Source: [Bacillus] enclensis (GTDB lineage Bacteria > Bacillota > Bacilli > Bacillales > Bacillaceae_B). From it: a DNA stretch of 64,000 nucleotides. The notes beneath the pieces were generated by a model. It searched no databases, was not told the origin of the DNA, and saw only the letters and a program-made list of their open reading frames with translations. The stretch's first letter is position 1; every line of letters begins with the position of its first letter. Where the stretch lies: the NCBI RefSeq assembly GCF_001456935.1, contig NZ_KQ758484.1, forward strand, positions 124,001-188,000. Reading direction: 5' to 3'. Of this stretch, positions 1 through 8,234 are shown piece by piece. The position numbers and the translations under genes are program-made.

Positions 1-265
1 CCTTCAACGACCCTACCGATAAATCCGAAAATGCTTCATCCCTGTCGATATATCCGAGAAGCTTGAACGTCTGGTACAACGCCGCGAAAAACACAATCGC
101 GGTGATATACAGCCCGATCAAAAAGGGATATTGTAAATAATCCAGCGAAGGATTCAGTTCTGCGAAAAATCCGGCGATCTCCGGCAGGACGAACAGGCAT
201 AAAGCCAGAACCGGAAGCCCCATGAAAAATAAAACGACTTTCAAAAAGAGCGTCTCCCTTTTCAT
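1..265 (-). CDS. DUF2975-like membrane protein, 3' part cut by window edge
   Basis: Reading from the ATG at 265 gives an open frame to the window edge (88 codons, no stop). It starts MKRETLFLKVV and shows two hydrophobic segments, about residues 8-33 and 46-66, with a short loop between. This pattern and the segment resembling LGYIDRDEAFSDLSV are typical of DUF2975 membrane proteins, which are often paired with a small XRE regulator. A GGAGTGAGG ribosome-binding site lies just upstream. The function of the family is unknown; the assignment is from pattern memory and moderate. Confidence 0.6.
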   Translation of the reverse strand, partial: MKRETLFLKVVLFFMGLPVLALCLFVLPEIAGFFAELNPSLDYLQYPFLIGLYITAIVFFAALYQTFKLLGYIDRDEAFSDLSVGSLK

Positions 266-378
266 AAAAACACCTCACTCCTTAATCTCATATTGAATTT
301 ACCACATTATTTATTGATTTACAATAAATAATTATTGAATAAAATAATTTATGAGCACTTCATTAAAAACTAGGTGAT

Positions 379-408
379 GGAATAAACATGCAAACACAGC
401 GCATACTA
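379..408 (+). promoter_or_regulatory. Candidate sigma-G promoter of the ger operon
   Basis: GGAATA (379-384) and CATACTA (402-408) are separated by 17 bp, close to the forespore sigma-G consensus TGMATA-N17/18-CATAMTA. GerA-type operons are usually transcribed in the forespore by sigma-G, so the position about 95 bp before gerA fits. No transcript data. Confidence 0.5.
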
Positions 409-502
409 CCATACTGACATACTCTACAACTATTTGGTTGTACGCACGTGGTACCAGAGCAGCAAAACATGCTGAAAATGCCTTATCTAAAGGGTGAGTA
501 AA

Positions 503-1990
503 ATGAAAAAGAAGGCATCTGATTCACTGGAAAAAAGGGTTTCGGCGATCCTTGAAGCATTGGGTGAAAGCTCGGACGTAAAAAAAAGACATCTCCATCT
601 TCAAGGAAGCGACCGCAGCGCCTATCTATTATATATTGAGGGGATCGTGGATTCCGCTTCGATACAGCATCATATCATAGAGCCGCTGCTTAAAAAGCCG
701 GCAATCAGTGATGATGATCTACTCATTCCATCCTTGACTCAATCTGTTCTGGAAATTCCGGAAATCAAGACGATCAAGGGTATGCAAAATGTCATTTCTG
801 AACTGCTTGATGGGCAAACCATCATTTTGTTAGAAGAGCGGGAAGAAATCCTTTCAGCCGATACAGCCAAATGGCAGGAAAGGACCCTGTCAAGCCCTAA
901 GGGTCAAAGGACCATTGAGGGACCCGATGTCGGTTTCACCGAAAGCAGGAGCGGCAATGTTGCATTGATCAGAAAATACGTAAAAAATCCCTTCATGCAT
1001 ATCGAAACGGAATCGTATGGGAAAGAAACCAATACTTCCGTGTCCCTTGTGTATTTAGAAAATATGGTAGACCTCGAAATCCTGAATGAAATCAAACGCA
1101 AACTGAATCAGATCTCGCTTGATTCGATTATAGGATCCAATTATATTGCCGAGTATCTGACAAAGGAATCGAAGACGATTTTCCCATTGACCTTGAATAC
1201 GGACCGTCCTGATGTCGCGTCGGCAGAAGTGCTGGAGGGGCGGGTGTGTATCGTGGTTGACGGATCGCCCTTCTGCCTGATCGCCCCGGCCGTATTCATC
1301 CAGTTTTTCCAGTCGTCGGATGATTATTATATCAACAGCGAAGCAGTGAAATTCGTGCGGCCGTTCCGCTTCATCCTTTTTTGGCTTTCCGTGTACATAC
1401 CCGCTCTTTATGTGGCTTTCACTACGTTCCATAAGGGGCTTCTGCCGGTGAATCTGTTGGTCGGATTCCTTGCCCAGAGGGAATCTGTCCCTTTTCCGAC
1501 CGTCTTTGAAGTACTCCTTGTCTTTATTTTGACAGAAGCCATTTATGAAGGATCGAGCCGGCTGCCGCAAAGCGTTGTCATCACCATCTCCCTGTTCGGT
1601 GCAATCGTATTCGGAGAGGCTTCCGTAGAGGCCCAGCTCGTTCAGCCTGTTACCCTGGTCATCATCAGTGCTTCATTCATCCTGTCGAGCATCATCCCGA
1701 TTGCCATCATGAGCTATGCCGTCAGGATTCTGAAGCTCATGCTCATTCTGCTCGGTGCCCTGCTCGGGTTATATGGAATTGCCTTATTCACTCTGATGCT
1801 TCTCGTGCACCTTTGTTATCTGCGGTCATTTACTGTCCCGTACCTTGCACCCGTCTCCCCTTTCACATGGCGCGATGTGGCCAAGGATGTATTTTTACGG
1901 AATCCAATCCCGGACATCAACAAAACCGTCCCATCCTTCCATAAGGAGGAGCCGTTGGAAACAAACGAGGAAAAGGAGAATGACTCTTGA
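503..1990 (+). CDS. GerA-family spore germination receptor subunit A
   Basis: A subunit of a nutrient germinant receptor in the spore inner membrane. The protein has a hydrophilic N-terminal half (about residues 1-280) followed by several membrane segments, with the family signature around PFPTVFEVLLV...EGSSRLP and a FGEASVEAQLV segment matching the usual IGQAAVEAGLV. Length of about 495 residues is normal for GerAA/GerKA. I prefer the ATG at 503, which follows GGTGAG, over an in-frame GTG at 494 with no ribosome-binding site. It overlaps the next gene by 4 bp, so the operon order is A-C-B. The germinant cannot be read from sequence. Confidence 0.93.
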   Translation: MKKKASDSLEKRVSAILEALGESSDVKKRHLHLQGSDRSAYLLYIEGIVDSASIQHHIIEPLLKKPAISDDDLLIPSLTQSVLEIPEIKTIKGMQNVISELLDGQTIILLEEREEILSADTAKWQERTLSSPKGQRTIEGPDVGFTESRSGNVALIRKYVKNPFMHIETESYGKETNTSVSLVYLENMVDLEILNEIKRKLNQISLDSIIGSNYIAEYLTKESKTIFPLTLNTDRPDVASAEVLEGRVCIVVDGSPFCLIAPAVFIQFFQSSDDYYINSEAVKFVRPFRFILFWLSVYIPALYVAFTTFHKGLLPVNLLVGFLAQRESVPFPTVFEVLLVFILTEAIYEGSSRLPQSVVITISLFGAIVFGEASVEAQLVQPVTLVIISASFILSSIIPIAIMSYAVRILKLMLILLGALLGLYGIALFTLMLLVHLCYLRSFTVPYLAPVSPFTWRDVAKDVFLRNPIPDINKTVPSFHKEEPLETNEEKENDS

Positions 1991-3156
1991 ATCTGACCAA
2001 CTTCCGAATCATCATCATCCTTTTAATCCTGATGGGGGCAGTCATTGTCGGCTATACCAAATCAAGCCGGTTAAATGAAGTTGAACTGGTATCGGGCCTT
2101 GGGATCGATAAAGTGGATGATCAGTATTCCATTACCCTGCAGGTTTTCAATCCTGCTGCAAACCAGAAGAATGCAGTCGACCCGACCGGGGGATTCACGT
2201 ATATCCAGACCGGCCGGACCATCCCTGAAGCACTCATGAAAATCAAGAGAAATACACTGAAAGAAGCGATATTGGATACCATCCAAGTCGTGATTGTGAG
2301 CGAGAAGGTTGCAAAGGAAGAGGGGCTGAATGAAGCACTTGACTTTCTTGTAAGGGACCCAAGAATACCTGCGCACATCAATACCGTTCTGATAAGAAAT
2401 CAGAGTCCGGAAGTATTTTTCAAATTATTCACCCCCCAGCAGAAGCTCTCCTCGCTCTATACAAAAACGATGGTGGAAAACTCCAAGTCTTCGTGGGGAA
2501 ATCTGGTGAATACGTCTTCTGAGCGGATCAAAAGCCTTTTGGAGGACAAGACGTCCGATGTCGTCATCCCCTACGTAGAGGTTCATGGGGACATACAAGA
2601 AGGGATGTCTAAAAGGAATATCGAGGATTTCACCCCTGCCACCATCATCTCTCTCGAGGGATTGGCATCATTCAAAGGGGAAAAGCTTCATTCCTTTTTA
2701 ACTTTCGAAGAAAGCAATACATTGGCCATGATCAAAGGAATCGACCAAACCGTCTCGATTTCCACCCCATGCCCGGATGGGGACGATCATTTCACCATCG
2801 ATACGATACAGACTTCTTCATCCCTTTCAACCTTGAAGGACCCACTTTCTTACCAGTTGAAGGTATCGATTGAAGGCAATCTGGAGGAAAGCACCTGCAG
2901 CCGTGATTTGCTTTCCCAATCAACTAAAGCAGATTTGGAAAGAACAATGGAAGCCAAAATCAAGGCAGACATAGAGGCATTGATTAAGAAGGTCCGGGAA
3001 GACGGAACGGATATCATCGGTCTGCGTGATACTCTATTTCGGGAGCAGCCGGAAGCCTGGAAAGAAAAGCAGAATGATGAGGATTTCTTTTCCTCGGCCG
3101 ACATCAGGACAAGCGTCGACGTAACCTTCATCCGATTCGGCCATACCAAGCATTAG
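1987..3156 (+). CDS. Ger(x)C-family germination protein lacking the lipobox cysteine
   Basis: The C subunit of a GerA-type receptor, normally a lipoprotein on the outer face of the spore inner membrane. The TTG start overlaps the gerA stop and follows AAGGAG. After a hydrophobic segment (about residues 7-22), the family pattern L-x-G-C-W-D-x-x-E-L-N-E would be expected, but here it reads VGYTKSSRLNE, so the acylated cysteine is absent. The rest matches the family (LVSGLGIDKV, later a domain ending in VDVTFIRFG). Either this protein is anchored by an uncleaved signal, or the C subunit works without lipid. Confidence 0.9.
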   Translation: MNLTNFRIIIILLILMGAVIVGYTKSSRLNEVELVSGLGIDKVDDQYSITLQVFNPAANQKNAVDPTGGFTYIQTGRTIPEALMKIKRNTLKEAILDTIQVVIVSEKVAKEEGLNEALDFLVRDPRIPAHINTVLIRNQSPEVFFKLFTPQQKLSSLYTKTMVENSKSSWGNLVNTSSERIKSLLEDKTSDVVIPYVEVHGDIQEGMSKRNIEDFTPATIISLEGLASFKGEKLHSFLTFEESNTLAMIKGIDQTVSISTPCPDGDDHFTIDTIQTSSSLSTLKDPLSYQLKVSIEGNLEESTCSRDLLSQSTKADLERTMEAKIKADIEALIKKVREDGTDIIGLRDTLFREQPEAWKEKQNDEDFFSSADIRTSVDVTFIRFGHTKH

Positions 3157-3182
3157 TAGTCTTTGTAAGGAGGAAGGCTGAC

Positions 3183-4286
3183 ATGAATAAAGTCACCATC
3201 ACCCCGCTTGAACTGTGCTCGATGATGCTTCTTTTCCTGACGGGAAGCACGATTGTGGTGGGTTTGAACTTTTCAGCGAGGGAAGACAGCATCCTGGCGA
3301 TCGCCATGGAAATAGGATTCGGCATCGCGCTGTCCTATTTTTATCTCTATTTGGTAAAAAGAAGCTCTTGGAAGGAGTTTGTCCCTCTTCTGGAGTTGGG
3401 ATTTGGTTCTCTGCCCGCAAAGCTCTTCGCAATTGTGTTCAGTTTCTATTTCCTGTATATCGCGAGCCGGGTGATGAATGACTTTGCTTTCTTCACAACC
3501 CAGCTGATTTATCCAGACTCCCCGAAGTGGATCGCTGCCATTCCCTTCCTGATCGTGGTCGGGTACTGCATCATGCTCGGGATCGAAGCCATTGCAAGGA
3601 GCGGCCTCATCATGACCGCATTTTTACTGGTGATCATTGCCGCTTTATGGCTGCTCGGTTTCTTTTCTGAGGAATTTCAAGCTGAATACCTGTTTCCCCT
3701 TTTCGCTCAAGGATGGGAGCCCCTGAAGAAAATGATTTTTCCGACCGGCCTTACCTTTCCTTACGGGGAACTCGTCGTATTCCTTGTGATACTTCCTTCA
3801 CTGAATAAGAAAGAAAAGCTCACAAAGGTCGTATGGATACCTGTGGTCACCGCCGGCTTGATCATCATGATCACGATGGAGTTGATCATTGGCATTCTGC
3901 ATGCCCCGTTTGCCAATACTTATTACTTCCCTTTTGCCAAAGCAATGGAACTGGTGACGTATTTAGGCATTGTGGAACATTTGGAGATTTTCACCTACTT
4001 GTTATTACTGGGGGGCGGTTTCATGAAGGTGTCCGTTTTTATCTATGCCGCACAGGCCGTCTTGACACAGCTGTTCAAATTGAAACAAAAAAGCTGGCAT
4101 GTCATGGTTTTAATTGCGTCCGTCTACCTGCTTTCTCTTTACCGAAGTGAAGATATCGCCGAACACTTATATGTGGGCCTGAAGCTCGTCCCTTATTATC
4201 TTCATATCCCGATTCAGTTTGCCCTTCCACTCCTGTTGGGACTGGTTGTCTTCTGGAGGACAAGGAAGAAAGGATCAGCATCATGA
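3183..4286 (+). CDS. GerB-family germination receptor permease subunit
   Basis: Subunit B of the germinant receptor, an APC-superfamily membrane protein of about ten helices expected to bind the nutrient signal. The sequence is hydrophobic throughout, begins MNKVTITPLELCSMMLLF, and has the usual family length (367 residues). AAGGAGGA lies 8 bp before the ATG, and a terminator follows immediately, closing the three-gene operon. Confidence 0.93.
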   Translation: MNKVTITPLELCSMMLLFLTGSTIVVGLNFSAREDSILAIAMEIGFGIALSYFYLYLVKRSSWKEFVPLLELGFGSLPAKLFAIVFSFYFLYIASRVMNDFAFFTTQLIYPDSPKWIAAIPFLIVVGYCIMLGIEAIARSGLIMTAFLLVIIAALWLLGFFSEEFQAEYLFPLFAQGWEPLKKMIFPTGLTFPYGELVVFLVILPSLNKKEKLTKVVWIPVVTAGLIIMITMELIIGILHAPFANTYYFPFAKAMELVTYLGIVEHLEIFTYLLLLGGGFMKVSVFIYAAQAVLTQLFKLKQKSWHVMVLIASVYLLSLYRSEDIAEHLYVGLKLVPYYLHIPIQFALPLLLGLVVFWRTRKKGSAS

Positions 4287-4289
4287 AAA

Positions 4290-4314
4290 AAACGTGCAGG
4301 CAGCCTGCACGTTT
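4290..4314 (+). terminator. Terminator of the ger operon
   Basis: AAACGTGCAGG and its complement enclose a 3-base loop immediately after the gerB stop. The T tract is short (GTTTCTCT). Confidence 0.75.
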
Positions 4315-4336
4315 CTCTAGTCTATGTATAAGTGGA

Positions 4337-4660
4337 TTATTTGTAGCCCAATTCAGATTGAATATCCCTCTCCGTCATCTTCAAGGCGTCCTCATACGTC
4401 CTGATTCCGGCAGAAGCCCAGAGATGATACAGCCTCTTTAAATCATTCCTGTTATACACCTGTCCTGAATATTCACTGTAAAAATAAACAAGAAGGACAT
4501 TCACCACTTCCACCGGAAGCAGGTTCATGCTTTTTATCGATTCGATCGAGATCTTTTCAAGACCCCGAAGATTACTGTTTAAAATGGTTTGCGTCATTTG
4601 GAAAGGGTCCGCGCTGTAGATCAAATTCTTTTCTTCTTCGCTCAAATTTTTCAAATTCAT
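4337..4660 (-). CDS. Small protein resembling the DnaD/DnaB C-terminal domain
   Basis: A 107-residue soluble protein. The part from LPVEVVNVLLVYFYSE to WASAGIRTYEDALKM resembles the DnaB_2/DnaD C-terminal helical domain of Gram-positive replication initiation proteins, in which an NVL-DY motif is followed by a W-x-R-x-x-I-x-T-x-x-E-A-M motif. The upstream in-frame extension to 4762 is rejected because AGGAGG sits 7 bp before the ATG at 4660. It has no winged-helix domain and stands alone, so a role in replication restart is only a guess. Confidence 0.6.
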   Translation of the reverse strand: MNLKNLSEEEKNLIYSADPFQMTQTILNSNLRGLEKISIESIKSMNLLPVEVVNVLLVYFYSEYSGQVYNRNDLKRLYHLWASAGIRTYEDALKMTERDIQSELGYK

Positions 4661-4809
4661 TTGAAAACCTCCTTTCCAAATCTTGTTCCAATTATAATGG
4701 TAAAAGAAGGTACTTACAAGGTCAAATATGCTTCTTTTATAAAAACTTAATATACCATCCATTTATCCATGATTACCGCTGTATTGAAGCAGGTGGCTGA
4801 CATCACTTA

Positions 4810-5292
4810 TCAAGCCCTCAATCTTTCTTCTTCAACCGCTTCTTCAGACTTATCTTTCTTCGGTTTCTCCAATTTATACAGAAGCACGCCGCCGATCAAA
4901 AGTGCGATTCCTGTGAGCTTCTGCCAGGAAAGGGAACTTGCCTCAAAACCGAACCAACCGCCTGTATTGATGACGAATGCAATCACAATCTGCGAGATGA
5001 GTGCGATCGAAATCGCATACGCAGGGCCGATCAGGGTGACGCCCCTCATCAGGAAGAAGACGATCCCGACACCGAACACCCCGCTGAATAAATAAATGGG
5101 ATTCACATCCCCGAACTCAAACAGGTTCCGCTGCTCCACTCCGTAAAAAACGGGCAGAGAACAGACAAGGCCGAGTCCGAGCACGAGTGTCGTCGTTGCC
5201 CACGGTCCCGTTTTTTCACTGACCCGTGCATTGAATACATTCTGCAGGCTGATCAAGATGCCTGCGATCACCGCTAAACCTGCACCAAACAT
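4810..5292 (-). CDS. YdcZ-family (DMT superfamily) membrane transporter, second subunit
   Basis: A 160-residue protein with about five membrane helices (FGAGLAVIAGILISLQNVFNA at the start, IALLIGGVLLYKLEKPKK near the end) and a charged tail. These are hallmarks of DUF606/YdcZ half-size drug/metabolite transporters. It is the last gene of an operon that runs YdcZ (6444), Crp regulator (6000), YdcZ (5292). Two unequal YdcZ proteins suggest a heterodimer. The substrate is unknown. Confidence 0.85.
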   Translation of the reverse strand: MFGAGLAVIAGILISLQNVFNARVSEKTGPWATTTLVLGLGLVCSLPVFYGVEQRNLFEFGDVNPIYLFSGVFGVGIVFFLMRGVTLIGPAYAISIALISQIVIAFVINTGGWFGFEASSLSWQKLTGIALLIGGVLLYKLEKPKKDKSEEAVEEERLRA

Positions 5293-5304
5293 TTCAGCAC
5301 CTCC

Positions 5305-6000
5305 TTACTCATAGATGTTTCCTTTTGCCAGCATACTGAGTTTTTTCAAGTCTTTTATTTTAATCGAGCCATTCTCACGCCCGATGATATCGTCCGCAGA
5401 CATTTTCTTTAACACCCGGTTCAGATGACGGTAGCTGGTCCCGATCCATTCGGCCAGCTCCGTCAGATTGGCTGTCTTCATCTCTCCGTGAAATACGGTT
5501 CCCTCCCCGACTTCGGAAATCGACAAGAGATAGCTCGCCAGCCTCACTTCGACCGGATACAGCATATGCATGCTCGTTGCGTGCATTTCCGTGTAAAACT
5601 TATGCGCCATCGTGTCGAAGAGGAACCGGATGACAGCAGGATGCTCCCCTTCGAGCCGAGCCAAATCCTTGAAGGGGAGGGCGAGGAACTCCCCGTCCGT
5701 CACGGCTTCGACTGAGTTGATGACCGCGCTTCCCCGTGAATATTCCACATCCCCGATCAATGCCGGGGGACGTTTGAACCGGTTGATGAGCAGCTTCCCT
5801 TCCGGTGTGTGGGTGAAGATCTTGATTTTCCCTTTCATCAGGAAATAAAGCTCGTCAAGCTGATCCCCTGTCGAAAACAGGACGTCCCCTTTTTCAAAAG
5901 AGTAGACGTGCAGATGCTTCCTGAACCCTGCAGGAAACAATTCCCCGAGTTCCGTTCCTTTTATATAATCATCGATTTGTACGTTCTGAACTTCTTTCAC
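5305..6000 (-). CDS. Crp/Fnr-family transcriptional regulator (YeiL-like)
   Basis: A 231-residue regulator. Residues about 20-130 form a cyclic-nucleotide-binding-type barrel (EKGDVLFSTGDQLDELYFLMKG), and residues about 165-210 form a Crp-type helix-turn-helix (LTELAEWIGTSYRHLNRVLK). No cysteine cluster for an iron-sulfur centre is visible, so it is not an Fnr oxygen sensor. It lies between two YdcZ transporter genes in the same operon and probably controls them, as YeiL-like proteins do in related bacilli; the ligand is unknown. Confidence 0.85.
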   Translation of the reverse strand: MKEVQNVQIDDYIKGTELGELFPAGFRKHLHVYSFEKGDVLFSTGDQLDELYFLMKGKIKIFTHTPEGKLLINRFKRPPALIGDVEYSRGSAVINSVEAVTDGEFLALPFKDLARLEGEHPAVIRFLFDTMAHKFYTEMHATSMHMLYPVEVRLASYLLSISEVGEGTVFHGEMKTANLTELAEWIGTSYRHLNRVLKKMSADDIIGRENGSIKIKDLKKLSMLAKGNIYE

Positions 6001-6018
6001 AATCCTTTACTCCTTCTT

Positions 6019-6444
6019 TTACAATTGGAAAAGGACCACCCCGAAAAGCATCATGATGAGTCCGATTCCCTGCCTCCGCGTCACGGGTACTTTCCGTTCC
6101 CCGAACCAGCCCCGCGATTCGATGACGAAGGCGGTCCCGATCTGTGCCGCAAGAAGGATGGCTATGGCGGGTGCCGGACCGATCATATGGATCGCCGTCA
6201 GTTCGGAAAACACAACGACGACGCCGAACGAACCGCCGATCAGATAAAGGAACGGCACCTGCCTGAAACTTTTCCCTTTTCCATCTCTTACGTTTATATA
6301 AATCAGCATGGCGATCGTAAAGGCAGCGAGATGGACGATGGACGTCGTATGCCACCCGCCGATCGCGTCGCTCATCCTTGCATTGAAAATGCCCTGCATG
6401 GTGATGCACAGACCCCCAAGCAGCGCAAAAAGTGCACCTCTCAT
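6019..6444 (-). CDS. YdcZ-family (DMT superfamily) membrane transporter, first subunit
   Basis: A 141-residue, very hydrophobic protein with about five helices and the QGIFNARMSD segment shared with its paralogue at 4810-5292 (SLQNVFNARVSE). It is the promoter-proximal gene of the YdcZ-Crp-YdcZ operon, with 18 bp between it and the regulator. AGGAGG precedes the start. Confidence 0.85.
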   Translation of the reverse strand: MRGALFALLGGLCITMQGIFNARMSDAIGGWHTTSIVHLAAFTIAMLIYINVRDGKGKSFRQVPFLYLIGGSFGVVVVFSELTAIHMIGPAPAIAILLAAQIGTAFVIESRGWFGERKVPVTRRQGIGLIMMLFGVVLFQL

Positions 6445-6540
6445 CTTACATCCTCCTATTCTGAACTATATTAAATAGGAGAATCACATTTCACAAAAGG
6501 ACATATGTCCTAAGCATACCCATTCCTGCTTCATAGTAAA

Positions 6541-6591
6541 AGGCCCGTCCCTCGCTGCGGTAAAGCATCACCGCAGCGAGGGACGGGCCTT
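6541..6591 (-). terminator. Strong hairpin terminator with GGCCCGTCCCTCG arm
   Basis: A long perfect stem (AGGCCCGTCCCTCGCTGCGG and its complement) with a 10-base loop, giving a T tract on the minus strand after the YkvA gene. The same stem recurs almost unchanged at 8163-8215, and its outer part at three other sites. Confidence 0.88.
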
Positions 6592-6598
6592 CAAGCGT

Positions 6599-6967
6599 TT
6601 ATATTTTTTTATCCACTTCTGATGTATCCACATTCTCACCGAACCAGTCCGTCAATTTGGCCTTCGCTTTTGCTTTCACGTCGTCATCGATATACATCGC
6701 GACCTGCAGCAAAGCAACGCCGAGCGCACCGAGGTCATCCGTAAACCCGATACCGACCGCCATGTCCGGGATCAAATCCGTCGGCAGGATAAAATAGCCG
6801 AGGGCACCGATGATCACCATCTTCGCCTTCTTCGGCACATCCGGTTTCTGCAGCACAAAATAAAGAAGAAGCGCGGTATAAACGACCGAGTGACCTGCTT
6901 TCAATCCAAACTTTTTCAACTTTCCCCAAAACTTCTCTTCTGAAAAGTGTTTCTCCGTATCGTTCAT
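6599..6967 (-). CDS. YkvA-family (DUF1232) membrane protein
   Basis: A 122-residue protein with the DUF1232 core, seen as GALGYFILPTDLIPDMAVGIGFTDD across residues about 63-90, preceded by one hydrophobic helix. The start at 6967 follows GGAGGTGG. The family is widespread but without a known biochemical role. The terminator directly downstream suggests it is transcribed alone. Confidence 0.88.
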   Translation of the reverse strand: MNDTEKHFSEEKFWGKLKKFGLKAGHSVVYTALLLYFVLQKPDVPKKAKMVIIGALGYFILPTDLIPDMAVGIGFTDDLGALGVALLQVAMYIDDDVKAKAKAKLTDWFGENVDTSEVDKKI

Positions 6968-7097
6968 TTCCCTTCCACCTCCAATATGAAAACACATCTG
7001 CTGCTTCCTATTGTAGAAGCTTTGCCGTGATTAGACAAATTTTATAGCATTTGGAGGGGCATCAATTTACCTCCGACCGGGAACGGGTGAACTGCCA

Positions 7098-8027
7098 TTA
7101 ATGTTGATGATCGTGGGTTGCCCCACACATCAGCGAATCCTCATGAGGGTGATCCTCATTTTCCATCTGGATGGTCACATGACCGATCCCGTTACTTCTC
7201 AGTTCATGCTCAATCGTACGCAGAAGCCGCTGGCATTCCCCGATCGTCAACCTGCCGTCGACAACCGCATGACATGAAAGGGCGTTCTGGCCGCTCGTAA
7301 TGCTCCAGACGTGAAGATCATGGATGCGTTCGATCCCTTCCACGCTTTCTACCGTCTTGATGACCTCATCAAGATCCACATTCTTAGGTGTTCCTTCCAT
7401 CAATACGTGGACCGCATCCTTCGTGACCCTCCAGCCGCTGATCAACACGAGTACGGCCACAATCACGCTCGCAAGCGGATCGGCCCATCCCCAGTCAAAG
7501 AACATGATCAGCAGTGCTGCAATGATCGCCCCGACAGACCCGAGCAGATCACCCAGTACGTGAAGGAATGCCGCCCTTAAATTCAGATTCTCTTCTGTAT
7601 CGCCGCGCATGAGCATCCAGGCAACGACGATGTTGACGATCAAGCCGATGACAGCGATGATCAGCATCCCGGTCGACGCCACTTCCGGCGGTTCCATGAA
7701 GCGGTGATATGCCTCATAAAAAATATAAATCGAGATAAGAACAAGCGTCACCCCGTTAAAAACGGCGGCCAGGATTTCAAACCGTTTGTACCCGTATGTC
7801 TTGCTGTAATCCGCTACTTTCTCGCCGAGTGTAAAGGCAAGCAGCCCGATCCCGAGCGACACCGAATCGCTCAGCATATGCCCCGCATCGGACAACAGCG
7901 CCAGACTGTTTGTCAGAAACCCGCCGGCGGCTTCAACAATCATATAGCCGGTAATGATGATAAAACTGATCCATAATGCCTTTTTATTCGCTCCATGCGT
8001 ATGGTCATGTCCATGATCGTGTCCCAT
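7098..8027 (-). CDS. czcD: Cation diffusion facilitator, CzcD-type zinc exporter
   Basis: A proton-coupled exporter of Zn2+ and related ions in the cell membrane. It has a His-rich N terminus (GHDHGHDHTHG), six helices, the metal-site motifs LLSDAGHMLSDS in helix 2 and HVLGDLLGS in helix 5, and a C-terminal cytoplasmic domain (from about residue 210) ending in a second His-rich stretch. Length of 309 is typical. A perfect inverted repeat after the -10 box (8095-8120) points to repression by an ArsR/SmtB-family zinc sensor such as CzrA, which is not encoded nearby. Confidence 0.93.
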   Translation of the reverse strand: MGHDHGHDHTHGANKKALWISFIIITGYMIVEAAGGFLTNSLALLSDAGHMLSDSVSLGIGLLAFTLGEKVADYSKTYGYKRFEILAAVFNGVTLVLISIYIFYEAYHRFMEPPEVASTGMLIIAVIGLIVNIVVAWMLMRGDTEENLNLRAAFLHVLGDLLGSVGAIIAALLIMFFDWGWADPLASVIVAVLVLISGWRVTKDAVHVLMEGTPKNVDLDEVIKTVESVEGIERIHDLHVWSITSGQNALSCHAVVDGRLTIGECQRLLRTIEHELRSNGIGHVTIQMENEDHPHEDSLMCGATHDHQH

Positions 8028-8094
8028 TCCATTTCCTCCTGTCCCTCATATTCTTCCCGTGTATTAAACGGATATTATCAGTTTTCATATATAA

Positions 8095-8152
8095 TATATA
8101 TGAACATGTAATCATATATACACATTATAAAATCATACCAACCCATTGTCAA
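8095..8152 (-). promoter_or_regulatory. czcD promoter with ArsR/SmtB-type operator
   Basis: On the minus strand, TTGACA (8152-8147) and TATAAT (8129-8124) are spaced 17 bp apart. Directly downstream is a perfect 9-bp inverted repeat, TATATATGA-N8-TCATATATA (8095-8120), the layout of CzrA-like zinc repressor operators. Confidence 0.8.
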
Positions 8153-8162
8153 ACAATACAGA

Positions 8163-8215
8163 AAAAGGCCCGTCCCTCGCTGCAGTAACGCATCACTGCA
8201 GCGAGGGACGGGCCT
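8163..8215 (-). terminator. Terminator, near-copy of the hairpin at 6541
   Basis: A stem of AAGGCCCGTCCCTCGCTGCAG with its complement. It lies downstream of the M24 peptidase gene with a T tract on the minus strand. Confidence 0.88.
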
Positions 8216-8234
8216 TCAAGCTTGTATCCTAACC

